Source: Streptomyces sp. NBC_00224 (GTDB lineage: Bacteria > Actinomycetota > Actinomycetes > Streptomycetales > Streptomycetaceae). Taken from it: a stretch of 64,000 nucleotides of DNA. Where the stretch lies: the NCBI RefSeq assembly GCF_041435195.1, contig NZ_CP108106.1:4188501-4252500 (forward strand). The letters run 5' to 3'. Under the pieces are notes generated by a model. The model did no database searches. It saw nothing but the letters and a program-made list of their open reading frames with translations, and had not been told where the DNA came from. Below are positions 33,083-41,520 of the stretch, piece by piece; position 1 is the first letter of the stretch; each line of letters starts with the position of its first letter. The position numbers and the translations under genes are program-made.

Positions 33083-35377
33083 TCAGCTCCTCTCGGCGGT
33101 GCCGCGCCCCTGTGGGGACGTGGGCGGCAGGGGGTCGGTGCGGGAGACCTGGGCCGCCGGATAGGCCACGTGGCCGGGCGCGGTCGGGGGCGCGGGGACC
33201 TCGGCGACCCGGTCACCGGCCTCGATGCGGCAGGCGCAGACCTTGTACTCGGGAATCTTGGAACGGGGGTCGAGAGCGTCGATGGTCAGCGCGTTGGCGG
33301 CGGTGGGAACCGGCCAGTGGTACGGGATGAAGACGGTGTCGGGGCGGATCGCCTCGGTGACCAGTGCGGGGAAGACCGCGCTGCCGCGCCGGGTGACGAC
33401 GCGGACCGGGTCGCCGTTGCGGAAGCCGTGCGAGGGGTGGATCTCCACCCAGGGGCGCGGAGTCTGCTCGACGAGGGCGCCGAGCCTGCGCGTCTGGTTG
33501 CCGGAGAGGAAATGCGCCACGGTCCGGCCGGTGGTGAGGGAGAGGGGGTGCTCGTCGTCGTACGGGTCCATCGGCGGGTGCCATTCGACGACCTGCATAT
33601 GGACCTTGCCGTCGGGGTGCGAGGTCCGCCCGTCCTCGAAGAGGCGGGGAGTGCCGGGGTGGTCGGTGGAGGGGCAGGGCCAGGCGATCCCGCCGGTCTC
33701 CTCCAGGCGTTCGTAGGTGATGCCGTAGTAGTCGTTGACCGTTCCGGCGGAGGCGACGCGCAGCTCGTCGAACACCTCGCGGGAGCCGGGGAAGGCGAAC
33801 TTGTCGCCCGCGCCCAGGCGCTGGGCGAGCTGGCAGATCACCCAGGTGTCGGTGCGGACCCCGGCGGGTGGCTCCTGGGCCTTGTTGTGCTTGACGACCC
33901 GGGCCTCGGCGTTGGCCATCACGCCTTCGTCCTCGGCCCAGGTGGTGACGGGGAAGACCACGTGCGCGTTGGCCGCGGTCTCGGAGAGGAAGAAGTCGAA
34001 TTGGGCGTGGAATTCGAGGGTGTCGTAGCCGTCCTTGACGGTCGAGTAGTTCGGGAGCGAGACGAAGGGGTTGTTGCAGATGCCGATCAGACCGCGGATC
34101 TCCTGGCGGCGCATCTGATGGACCATCTCCATCATCGAGGTTCCGGCGGGCGGGAGTTCGGACTCCTCGATGCCCCAGATCTCGCAGATCTGCCGGCGGT
34201 GCTCGGCGTTCATGATGGAGCGCCCGCCGGGCAGCAGGTCGGCCTTCTGGCCGTGCTCGCGGCCGCCCTGGCCGTTGCCCTGACCGGTGATGGTGCCGTA
34301 GCCGGCGCCGGGCTTGCCGAGGTTGCCGGTGGCCACGCAGAGGTTGATCACGGAGAGGCAGTTCTCGACGCCCTGCGAGTGGTGCTCGATGCCCCGGGCG
34401 TGCCAGGCCATGGCTTTCGGGGCGCGGGCGAAGGTGCGGGCCACCTCGACGATCTGGGAGGCCGGGACCCCGCAGATCTCGGCGGCCCGCTCGGGGGGAT
34501 ACTCGGCGGCCTTGTCGCGGACCTCCTCCCAGCCCGTGGTGTGGGCGCCGATGTACGCCTCGTCGTCGAGCTCCTCCTTGATGACGACGTGGAGGAGCGC
34601 GTTGAAGAACGCCGAGTCGGTGCCGGGCTTGAGGGCGACGTGGATGTCGGCGGTGCGGGCGATCGCCGTCTCGCGCGGGTCGATCACGATCAGCGAGGCG
34701 CCCCGGTCGCGCGCTCCCCATACGTACTGGGTCATGACGGGGAAGCACTCGCCGACGTTGGACCCGGCGATGAGCAGGCAGTCGGTGAGGAGGATGTCGG
34801 AGAAGGGGTTGGCGGCCCGGTCGATGCCGAAGGCGAGCTTGTTGGCGCCGGCCGCGGAGACCATGCACAGCCGGCCGTTGTAGTCGACGTGCCGCGACTT
34901 GAGCGCGACGCGGGCGAACTTGCCGACCAGATAGGTCTTCTCGGAGAAGAGGCTGGCCCCGCCGAGCAGCCCGAAGGCGTCGTTGCCGTGGGCGGCCTGG
35001 ATACGGCGGATCTCGTCGGCCGTGTGGTCCAGCGCCTCCTCCCAGGAGACCTCCCGGAAGGGCTCGTCGCGGGAGCGGCGCAGCAGTGGGGCGGTGAGCC
35101 GGTCGGGGTGGTTGATCTGCTGGTACGCGTTGATGCCCTTGGGGCACAGGCGCATCCGGTTGATGTCGTGGTTGCGGGGTTCGACGCCGAAGACCTTGCC
35201 GCCCTTGTCGACGCGGAGATACATCCCGCACTGCACTCCGCAGAAGCAGCAGTGGGTGGGGACGAGCGTCTCGCCGTCCTGGTCGGCGCGCCACTGGTCG
35301 GCCGGGATGCCGCCCGCGTCACGGAAGTTGCGGGTGCCGGGCGGGGCGAGGGAGGGGTCCAGCGGGAGCCGGTTCAC
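33083..35377 (-). CDS. Molybdopterin oxidoreductase (DMSO reductase superfamily) catalytic subunit
   Basis: A 764-residue catalytic subunit without a Tat signal. An N-terminal [4Fe-4S] site has Cys43, Cys46, Cys50 (HCCFCGVQC) and the Cys of RLCPKG. NGRLCMVSA places Cys171 as the likely Mo ligand, as in assimilatory and periplasmic nitrate reductases; there is no selenocysteine. GSNVGECFPV and GQGNGQGGREHG are further cofactor-site regions, and the C-terminal molydop-binding domain contains LTTGRTVAHFLSGNQTRR. It looks most like NasA/NarB or FdhF-type enzymes, but the substrate is undetermined. GTG at 35377 overlaps the membrane subunit's stop. Confidence 0.9.
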   Translation of the reverse strand: MNRLPLDPSLAPPGTRNFRDAGGIPADQWRADQDGETLVPTHCCFCGVQCGMYLRVDKGGKVFGVEPRNHDINRMRLCPKGINAYQQINHPDRLTAPLLRRSRDEPFREVSWEEALDHTADEIRRIQAAHGNDAFGLLGGASLFSEKTYLVGKFARVALKSRHVDYNGRLCMVSAAGANKLAFGIDRAANPFSDILLTDCLLIAGSNVGECFPVMTQYVWGARDRGASLIVIDPRETAIARTADIHVALKPGTDSAFFNALLHVVIKEELDDEAYIGAHTTGWEEVRDKAAEYPPERAAEICGVPASQIVEVARTFARAPKAMAWHARGIEHHSQGVENCLSVINLCVATGNLGKPGAGYGTITGQGNGQGGREHGQKADLLPGGRSIMNAEHRRQICEIWGIEESELPPAGTSMMEMVHQMRRQEIRGLIGICNNPFVSLPNYSTVKDGYDTLEFHAQFDFFLSETAANAHVVFPVTTWAEDEGVMANAEARVVKHNKAQEPPAGVRTDTWVICQLAQRLGAGDKFAFPGSREVFDELRVASAGTVNDYYGITYERLEETGGIAWPCPSTDHPGTPRLFEDGRTSHPDGKVHMQVVEWHPPMDPYDDEHPLSLTTGRTVAHFLSGNQTRRLGALVEQTPRPWVEIHPSHGFRNGDPVRVVTRRGSAVFPALVTEAIRPDTVFIPYHWPVPTAANALTIDALDPRSKIPEYKVCACRIEAGDRVAEVPAPPTAPGHVAYPAAQVSRTDPLPPTSPQGRGTAERS

Positions 35378-36420
35378 TTGTAGCCCTTCTTGACGTGCGC
35401 GAGGTAGGCGGTGCCGCGCAGCACCCGCTTGCAGCGCGGGCAGTACTCGGCCCAGGCGTCGAAGCCGAGGTCCAGGTCGCGCATGGTCCCCCGCAGGTTC
35501 TCGACGTAGGGGGCGGTGTCGACGGGCTGGCCGCAGCGGCGGCAGTGGAAGACCTGCTCGTCCTGGCGGGCGGTGTACTTGAACAGCTGCATCCCGACGG
35601 CGGCCGGCCGCTGGACGATGTGGAAGAACTTCCCGAACGGGATGTAGATCAGGGTCAGCACCACCGACACCATGTGCAGCACCGCCAGGAACTCGTAGCC
35701 CCCGCCGTGCAGGAAGATCGACGAGAAGGTGAGGAGGAGGCCGGTCACGGAGATGACGATCAGGAGGATCAGCGGGACCAGGTCGTAGGCGAACCGCTGG
35801 CCGGTGATCGCGCCGCGGTCCTTCATCCGGCGCCACAGGAAGTACGAGGCGCCGGGGATGACCAGGACGGCGGCGACGTCCAGGCCGTGGAACATCAGCC
35901 AGCCGAGGACGTTCAGCGAGTCGAAGCCGAGGACCTTCACGCCCCAGATCCGCATCTCGTAACCGGGTCCGGAACCGGTCGACGAGGTGAAGGTGAACCA
36001 GCCCCAGGTGAGGGGGAAGGTGATCGCGGCGGCCAGCAGACAGCCCCAGAAGATCAGCTGGTGGGCGGCCCAGCGGGCGTGCGAGCGGGCGCCCAGGAAC
36101 TTCTGGAGGCCGAGGTAGGTGGCGGCCATCTTGGGCAGGGCGGTCGGCGCCCGGCGGAAGTTGGCGACGGAGAACAGGCTGCGCCAGCCCTGTCTGAAGA
36201 GGCGGCGGGCGCCCGGGGAGGAGAGCCAGACGGTGTAGCGGTAGGCGACGCCGAAGGCGAGGAAGACGGTGGCGCAGGCGTACGGCAGGAGGGCGGAGTC
36301 GAAGTCCTTCAGCCGTCGGCTGCCGAAGACGATGGCGAGGATCAGCAGGAGGGAGACGGCGGTACCGGCGGCGGTCGCGCGCAGCGCGACGGCGGGCTTC
36401 GCTGCGGGAGGCTCGGTCAC
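35374..36420 (-). CDS. Membrane cytochrome b-like subunit with C-terminal zinc ribbon
   Basis: A 348-residue integral membrane protein with about six TM helices. Its His-bearing helices (ARWAAHQLIFWG, WLMFHGLDVAAVLV, LHMVSVVLTLIYIPFGKFFHIV) resemble NarI/DsrM/HdrE-type quinol-linked cytochromes b. The tail (about residues 285-348) holds CRRCGQPVD and YCPRCKRVL, two CxxC knuckles of a rubredoxin-like or zinc ribbon domain that is not usual in NarI. GTG start at 36420 with a weak ribosome site. First gene of the operon; probably links the molybdoenzyme to the quinone pool. Confidence 0.82.
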   Translation of the reverse strand: MTEPPAAKPAVALRATAAGTAVSLLLILAIVFGSRRLKDFDSALLPYACATVFLAFGVAYRYTVWLSSPGARRLFRQGWRSLFSVANFRRAPTALPKMAATYLGLQKFLGARSHARWAAHQLIFWGCLLAAAITFPLTWGWFTFTSSTGSGPGYEMRIWGVKVLGFDSLNVLGWLMFHGLDVAAVLVIPGASYFLWRRMKDRGAITGQRFAYDLVPLILLIVISVTGLLLTFSSIFLHGGGYEFLAVLHMVSVVLTLIYIPFGKFFHIVQRPAAVGMQLFKYTARQDEQVFHCRRCGQPVDTAPYVENLRGTMRDLDLGFDAWAEYCPRCKRVLRGTAYLAHVKKGYK

Positions 36421-36527
36421 CCGGCCACCGTAGGTGTATCTGACCGTTTATCACCTGTTTTGGGGGCGGCGGGGTGAAGCCTTCAGTCAGATGGCAGCCG
36501 ACGGCACCAGGCGGCGCCGAGCAATCG

Positions 36528-36725
36528 TCAGACCGCGCGCAGACCGTGGGCGGCGAAGACCGCACGGGCGGCGGCGACCTCCTCCGGGGACGGGGACGGG
36601 GACGGCGTGTCGTGCAGGGTGAAGGGTGTGCCGAGCGCCTGCCACTTGGCCTCGCGCGACGACGGGTCGTACGCCGGCGCCTTGGGCGCGCTCGTCGTCT
36701 GCCGTTCTTGCAGGGCGGAACTCAT
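36528..36725 (-). CDS. Small hypothetical protein
   Basis: A 65-residue hydrophilic protein ending in PEEVAAARAVFAAHGLRAV, with SREAKWQALGTPFTLHD in the middle. The tail vaguely resembles the small epsilon subunits of acyl-CoA carboxylases, but the similarity is too weak to name it. No clear ribosome-binding site. It lies 107 bases upstream of the cytochrome subunit gene on the same strand. Confidence 0.5.
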   Translation of the reverse strand: MSSALQERQTTSAPKAPAYDPSSREAKWQALGTPFTLHDTPSPSPSPEEVAAARAVFAAHGLRAV

Positions 36726-36959
36726 GGTGCATCCCAGGGGGTTGAGACGAGTCCTGACACCTCAAGGCTCCGCCCGGGGGGAGAGTGACGTGAGAGGCCA
36801 ATGTCATGGGCCGGCCCGCCCTTGGTCCCGGTGCGTGGGAGGCGTAAGTCAGCCGTCCGGGCGTCCGGCCGACGACCCCGGCTCAGGAGACGTGAGTCAA
36901 CCCGCCGGGCGGCCGCGGTTGCCGCCCGAGGACCCGGGCCGTCTGGTCTCCTGTCCCCC

Positions 36960-38117
36960 ATGCCCCGCATGACCGCACGCAGCCGCCACGAGGAACACCG
37001 GGCGGCGACGCCCCTGGAACTCTTCTTCGACCTCTGTTTCGTCGTCGCCGTCGCCCAGGCCGGCTCCCGGCTCGTCCACTCGCTCGCCGAGGGGCACCTC
37101 GGCACCGGACTGGTCGGCTATCTGGCCGTCTTCTTCGCCATCTGGTGGGCCTGGATGAACTTCACCTGGTTCGCCTCGGCGTACGACAGCGACGACGTGC
37201 TCTACCGGGTCGTCACCCTCGTACAGATCACCGGCGTCCTCATCCTCGCCGCCGGTGTGCCGCGCGCCTTCGACGACAGCGACTTCACCGTCTGCGTCGT
37301 CGGCTACATCGTGATGCGGCTCGCCCTGACCAGCCAGTGGCTGCGGGCAGCGCGCAACGCGGCGGACCCGGCCGAGCGGCGGATGGCGCTGCTGTACGCC
37401 GCCGGGCTCGCCGTGTGCCAGCTCGGCTGGATCGGGATGCTCTTCGTGCCGGCCGGCACCGCCCGCTCCTGGGTGTTCGTGGTGCTGGCCGCCGCCGAGC
37501 TGTCCGTACCCGTGCTCGCCGAGCGCACCACCCAGAGCACCTGGCACCCGCACCACATCGCCGAGCGGTACGGCCTGTTCACCCTGATCGTGCTCGGCGA
37601 GACGGTCGCCGCCGCCACCGTCGCCGTACAGGAGGCGCTGGACGAGCACGAGGCGCTGGGCGAGCTGCTGCCGCTGGCGGGCGGCGGGCTGCTGATCGTC
37701 TTCGCCGCCTGGTGGATCTACTTCGCCGTGCCGATCGCCGGGCACCTCACCTCGAACAGCCAGGCGTTCGCCTGGGGGTACGGCCACTTCGTCATCCTCG
37801 GCTCGGCCGCCGCCATCGGGGCCGGGATGGAGGTGGCGGTCGAGGAGGCGGTCGGCAAGGCGCACATCTCCACGGCGGCGGCCTCGGCCGCCGTCACCGT
37901 GCCGGCCGCGCTGTTCATGATCACCGTTTGGGCCCTGCACTCGCGCCACTTCAAACGGACCCTCGCCCAGCAGCTGATCCTGCCCGTCTCGGCGGTGGCG
38001 ACCCTGGCCTGCACGTTCGCCGGGCACGGCGCCGTCCTCGCCGCCGGCCTGGTGGCCGCCGCCACGGTGGCTGTCGGCGTGACCCTGAGCGGCCGTAGGG
38101 TCGAGGGTCATGACTGA
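36960..38117 (+). CDS. Low temperature requirement protein A (LtrA) family membrane protein
   Basis: A 385-residue polytopic protein with about ten TM helices. The LtrA pattern is clear: TPLELFFDLCFVVAVAQ near residue 18, then WWAWMNFTWFASAYDSDDVLYR near 60, HHIAERYGLFTLIVLGETV near 200-220, and YGHFVILGSAAAIGAGMEVAVEEA near 275. LtrA was named for cold growth in Listeria; the molecular function is not known. ATG 36960 is preferred over the open frame extending to 36801. The end overlaps the next gene by eight bases. Confidence 0.87.
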   Translation: MPRMTARSRHEEHRAATPLELFFDLCFVVAVAQAGSRLVHSLAEGHLGTGLVGYLAVFFAIWWAWMNFTWFASAYDSDDVLYRVVTLVQITGVLILAAGVPRAFDDSDFTVCVVGYIVMRLALTSQWLRAARNAADPAERRMALLYAAGLAVCQLGWIGMLFVPAGTARSWVFVVLAAAELSVPVLAERTTQSTWHPHHIAERYGLFTLIVLGETVAAATVAVQEALDEHEALGELLPLAGGGLLIVFAAWWIYFAVPIAGHLTSNSQAFAWGYGHFVILGSAAAIGAGMEVAVEEAVGKAHISTAAASAAVTVPAALFMITVWALHSRHFKRTLAQQLILPVSAVATLACTFAGHGAVLAAGLVAAATVAVGVTLSGRRVEGHD

Positions 38118-39135
38118 TCATCAGACGGCCCGGTCGAAGAGCGCCGGATCGATCACCGATGTGCCCGGCTTCCTCGTCGGGCACGCCCGCGTCCCCGGCG
38201 AGCGCGCCCTGAGCGGGACGACCGTCGTCCTCGCCCCGGCTCCCGGCGCCGTCGCCGCCGTCGACGTGCGCGGCGGCGGGCCCGGCACCCGGGAGACCGA
38301 CGCCCTCGACCCGCGCAACGTCGTCGAGCGGATCGACGCGGTGGTGCTGACGGGCGGCAGCGCGTACGGACTCGACGCGGCGGGCGGGGTCATGGCCTGG
38401 CTGGAGGAGCGGGGGCGCGGCGTGCGGGTGGGGCCCGAGCCGCACCAGGTCGTGCCGGTCGTCCCGGCCGCCTGCCTCTTCGACCTCGGGCGCGGCGGCG
38501 ACTGGGGCGCCCGCCCGGACGCGGCCACCGGCCGGGCCGCCGTCGAGGCGGCGGGCACCGAGGTCGTCCAGGGCAACGCCGGCGCCGGGACCGGGGCGGT
38601 CGCGGGCGGCCTCAAGGGCGGGGTCGGCACGGCGAGCGTGACGCTGCCCTCGGGCGCGACCGTGGGCGCACTGGTCGTCGTCAACTCCGTGGGGTCGGTG
38701 TTCGACCCGGACACCGGCGCGCTGTACGGGCTGCGGGGGCGCGTCGCGTACCCCGAACCGGACGTCCACGAGGCGGCCTCGAAGCGGCTCGGCGAGACCC
38801 TTGCCGCCTCCGGGCTGCCGCCCCTGAACACCACGCTCGCGGTCGTCGCGACCGACGCGCCGCTCACCGGGCCGCAGGCGCAGAAGCTCGCGGGCACCTC
38901 GCACGACGGTCTGGCCCGGGCGATCCGGCCGGTGCATCTGATGCACGACGGCGACACCGTCTTCGCCCTCGCCACCGGCGGCGGCGACCCGCTGTCGGCG
39001 GTCGACCTCAACTTCGTGCTGGCGGCGGGCGCCGACGCGGTGGCCCGGGCGATCACCGAGGCCGTGCTCGCCGCCGAAGGGGTGGAAGGGCCCGGTGGGA
39101 CATTCCCGTCTTACCGTGACTTGTACGGGAGTTGA
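38110..39135 (+). CDS. P1 family peptidase (DmpA/L-aminopeptidase type)
   Basis: Self-processing Ntn-like aminopeptidase of 341 residues. TDVPGFLVGHA near residue 15, DVRGGGPGTRETDALDP near 53 and VLTGGSAYGLDAAGGVM near 78 are family landmarks. The nucleophile that becomes the beta-chain N-terminus should be the Thr after Asn in LNTTLAVVATDA near 238. It overlaps ltrA by eight bases, so it is probably translationally coupled. Substrate unknown; relatives release N-terminal residues from peptides or beta-peptides. Confidence 0.88.
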   Translation: MTDHQTARSKSAGSITDVPGFLVGHARVPGERALSGTTVVLAPAPGAVAAVDVRGGGPGTRETDALDPRNVVERIDAVVLTGGSAYGLDAAGGVMAWLEERGRGVRVGPEPHQVVPVVPAACLFDLGRGGDWGARPDAATGRAAVEAAGTEVVQGNAGAGTGAVAGGLKGGVGTASVTLPSGATVGALVVVNSVGSVFDPDTGALYGLRGRVAYPEPDVHEAASKRLGETLAASGLPPLNTTLAVVATDAPLTGPQAQKLAGTSHDGLARAIRPVHLMHDGDTVFALATGGGDPLSAVDLNFVLAAGADAVARAITEAVLAAEGVEGPGGTFPSYRDLYGS

Positions 39136-39249
39136 GCCGCCGAGGCCCTCCCGATGTGCCGTGAGTCACAGGCCGTGCCCGCAACCATTGCGCCCATATG
39201 GGTGCTCTGTGCACGTACTGGAGTAACGCCCGCACAGATGGAGCAGCCC

Positions 39250-40518
39250 GTGACCTCGCCCGACACCGCCGCGCAGCCGCAGTACCGCACCCCGCAGCAA
39301 CTGCGCACCCGGCGCCGGACGTTCGCCGCCGCGTCGGCGCTGCTGCTCGGCGCCCTGACCCTGACCGCCTGCGGCGGCAGCGCGTCGGGCTCCGACAAGG
39401 GCAAGGGCGACGGCAAGGGCGGCGACGCGGCCGCCGCCCAGGAGGCCTCCGCGCTGAAGATCACCATCTCGGCGAAGGACGGCTCGGCCAACGCCAGTAT
39501 CAACGGCACCACCGTCACCGCCCAGGGCGGCAGGCTCAGCCAGGTGACCCTGACCGAGGCCCAGACCGGCAAGGCGGTGGCCGGCGCACTCGCCGGCGAC
39601 GGGCTGTCCTGGAAGCCCGCCGGGAAGCTGGAGCGCGGCACCCAGTACAAGATCATGGCGACCGGCAAGGACGACAAGGGGCGGCCCGCGACCGAGAACG
39701 CGGCCTTCACCACGGTCACTTCGAAGAACAGCTTCATCGGCACCTACACGCCGGACAACGGCGCGACCGTCGGCGTCGGCATGCCGGTCTCGTTCACCTT
39801 CGACAAGTCGATCACCGACAAGAAGGCCGTCCAGTCGCACATCACGGTCAGCTCCAGCAGCGGCCAGCAGGTGACCGGCCACTGGTTCGGCACCCAGCGC
39901 CTCGACTTCCGGCCGCAGGACTACTGGAAGGCCGGGTCCAAGGTGACGATGAAGATCGCCCTGGACGGGGTGCAGGGCGCGAGCGGCGTCTACGGCGTGC
40001 AGTCCAAGACGGTCACCTTCACCATCGGTCGCAACCAGGTCTCCACGGTCGACGCCAAGACCCAGACGATGACCGTGCAGCAGGACGGCAGGACCGTGAA
40101 GACGATCCCGGTCTCGACGGGCAGCGCCGAACACACCACGTACAACGGGCAGATGGTGATCTCGGAGAAGTTCACCGAGACGCGGATGAACGGCGCGACG
40201 GTCAACTTCGGCGGCGAGTACGACATCAAGGACGTGCCGCACGCGATGCGCCTGTCCAGCTCGGGGACCTTCCTCCACGGCAACTACTGGTACAAGGGCA
40301 ACCCGTTCGGCAACGCGGGAACCAGCCACGGCTGTGTGGGGCTCCGGGATGTCCGGGGCGCCCAGGGGGACACCCCCGCCAAGTGGTTCTTCGATCACTC
40401 GCTGATCGGTGACGTGGTGACGGTCAAGGGCTCGCCGGACAAGACGATCGCCCCCGACAATGGCCTGAACGGCTGGAACATGTCGTGGACGGAATGGCAG
40501 GCGGGCAGCGCCGGCTGA
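39250..40518 (+). CDS. L,D-transpeptidase lipoprotein (YkuD family, Ig-like domains)
   Basis: Peptidoglycan cross-linking enzyme that makes 3-3 links, 422 residues. A lipoprotein signal (RRRTFAAASALLLGALTLTAC) ends at lipobox Cys41, then an Asp/Gly/Lys linker. Two Ig-like domains (about 60-270) precede the YkuD catalytic domain, with HGNYWYKGNPFGNAG and SHGCVGLRD; the nucleophile is Cys362. GTG at 39250 is favoured by GGAG seven bases before it; the in-frame ATG at 39238 is the alternative. This matches actinobacterial Ldt proteins such as mycobacterial LdtMt2. Confidence 0.92.
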   Translation: MTSPDTAAQPQYRTPQQLRTRRRTFAAASALLLGALTLTACGGSASGSDKGKGDGKGGDAAAAQEASALKITISAKDGSANASINGTTVTAQGGRLSQVTLTEAQTGKAVAGALAGDGLSWKPAGKLERGTQYKIMATGKDDKGRPATENAAFTTVTSKNSFIGTYTPDNGATVGVGMPVSFTFDKSITDKKAVQSHITVSSSSGQQVTGHWFGTQRLDFRPQDYWKAGSKVTMKIALDGVQGASGVYGVQSKTVTFTIGRNQVSTVDAKTQTMTVQQDGRTVKTIPVSTGSAEHTTYNGQMVISEKFTETRMNGATVNFGGEYDIKDVPHAMRLSSSGTFLHGNYWYKGNPFGNAGTSHGCVGLRDVRGAQGDTPAKWFFDHSLIGDVVTVKGSPDKTIAPDNGLNGWNMSWTEWQAGSAG

Positions 40519-40688
40519 CCGTCCGTCGGAGCGCGGCCCGGCGCACCGCCCCGGGCCGCCTCCCCCGCCGCCGACGGCCGTTCCAAGCCGATGAGAATGT
40601 TTCGGCCATGCCCGCTGCGCGAAGCGCACACAAGGGCTACGTTGAGCACCCTCTACGTGACGAACAGCTACGGCGGGGAGACGCCTTG

Positions 40689-41447
40689 GTGCCCAACGAG
40701 TGCGAGCACGAGACGGCCGAGGAGCACCTCGCCGGCCTGCTCGGCCGCGCGCTGAACTCGTTCGACCTGCCGGACGAACTGGTCGAGAACCTCGACTCGG
40801 CCCTCGCGCACACCACTTCGCTGCACTCCTCACTGCACGCCTCGGGCGGCCCCGGCCGCCCCCGGCTCAGCCGCGAGACCTACCGCCACACCTATCTCCT
40901 CCTCGACGGCGCCACGGTCACCCTCTGGGAGGTCGTGCACGGCCGGGGCAACGAGGTGTACGCGGACGAGGAGAGCGCTCTGGTGGCCGCGGCCCGGCTG
41001 CGCGAGCGGGTCCTGCCGGACCTCGCGCCCGGGTTCGCGGAGGACGACCTGGACCCGTGCCTGACCGGTCCGGAGACCCTCAGCGGGCTGACGCCGGTGG
41101 AACGGGCCGGGACCAGCAGGACGTACGAGGCGGACGGCTCGGCCGACCACGCGCGGCGGCTGCTGCGCCGCGCCGAGAACCCGGACCGGCCCGGCGAGAG
41201 CGTGGCCCGCTCGCTGCGCGGCGCCCTCGCCCACCGCATCACCCGGGCCCTGGGCGGCCCCGGCGGCGCGGCCGGACGCGGCGCGGCCATCCTGTACGAG
41301 CACGCGTTCCTGCTCCTCGACGGCGTCGAGCTGAGCCTGTGGGAGGTCGAGCACACGGCGACGCCGGACGGCAGCCACATGTGCGAGGTGTACGCGGCGG
41401 AGGCGTCGGCGCGGGCCGCGATGAGGCGGCGGGCGCGGGTCTCCTGA
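40689..41447 (+). CDS. DUF6227 family protein with internal duplication
   Basis: A 252-residue actinomycete protein, no TM helix. It is two copies of one unit. Residues 17-41 (LLGRALNSFDLPDELV...ALAH) align without gaps to 158-182 (LLRRAENPDRPGESV...ALAH). Residues 65-112 (YRHTYLLLDGATVTLWEV, EVYADEESA) match 203-249 (YEHAFLLLDGVELSLWEV, EVYAAEASA). GTG at 40689, with GGGGAG about eight bases before, is preferred; TTG 40686 and ATG 40608 are in frame. Function unknown. A strong terminator follows. Confidence 0.8.
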   Translation: MPNECEHETAEEHLAGLLGRALNSFDLPDELVENLDSALAHTTSLHSSLHASGGPGRPRLSRETYRHTYLLLDGATVTLWEVVHGRGNEVYADEESALVAAARLRERVLPDLAPGFAEDDLDPCLTGPETLSGLTPVERAGTSRTYEADGSADHARRLLRRAENPDRPGESVARSLRGALAHRITRALGGPGGAAGRGAAILYEHAFLLLDGVELSLWEVEHTATPDGSHMCEVYAAEASARAAMRRRARVS

Positions 41448-41458
41448 GGCAGGACGAA

Positions 41459-41500
41459 GACGCCGGGCGCGGTGGAGGTCTCTCCACCGCGCCCGGCGTC
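41459..41500. terminator. Strong hairpin terminator
   Basis: A perfect 19-base-pair stem (41459-41477 with 41482-41500) around GTCT, between the convergent DUF6227 and MFS genes. Confidence 0.92.
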
Positions 41501-41520
41501 CTTCCGTCACCGGCGCCGCG

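Noticed and set aside
33170..35383. Long plus-strand frame opposite the molybdopterin oxidoreductase
   Set aside because: Same shadow pattern. The minus strand shows all cofactor motifs and coupled neighbours.
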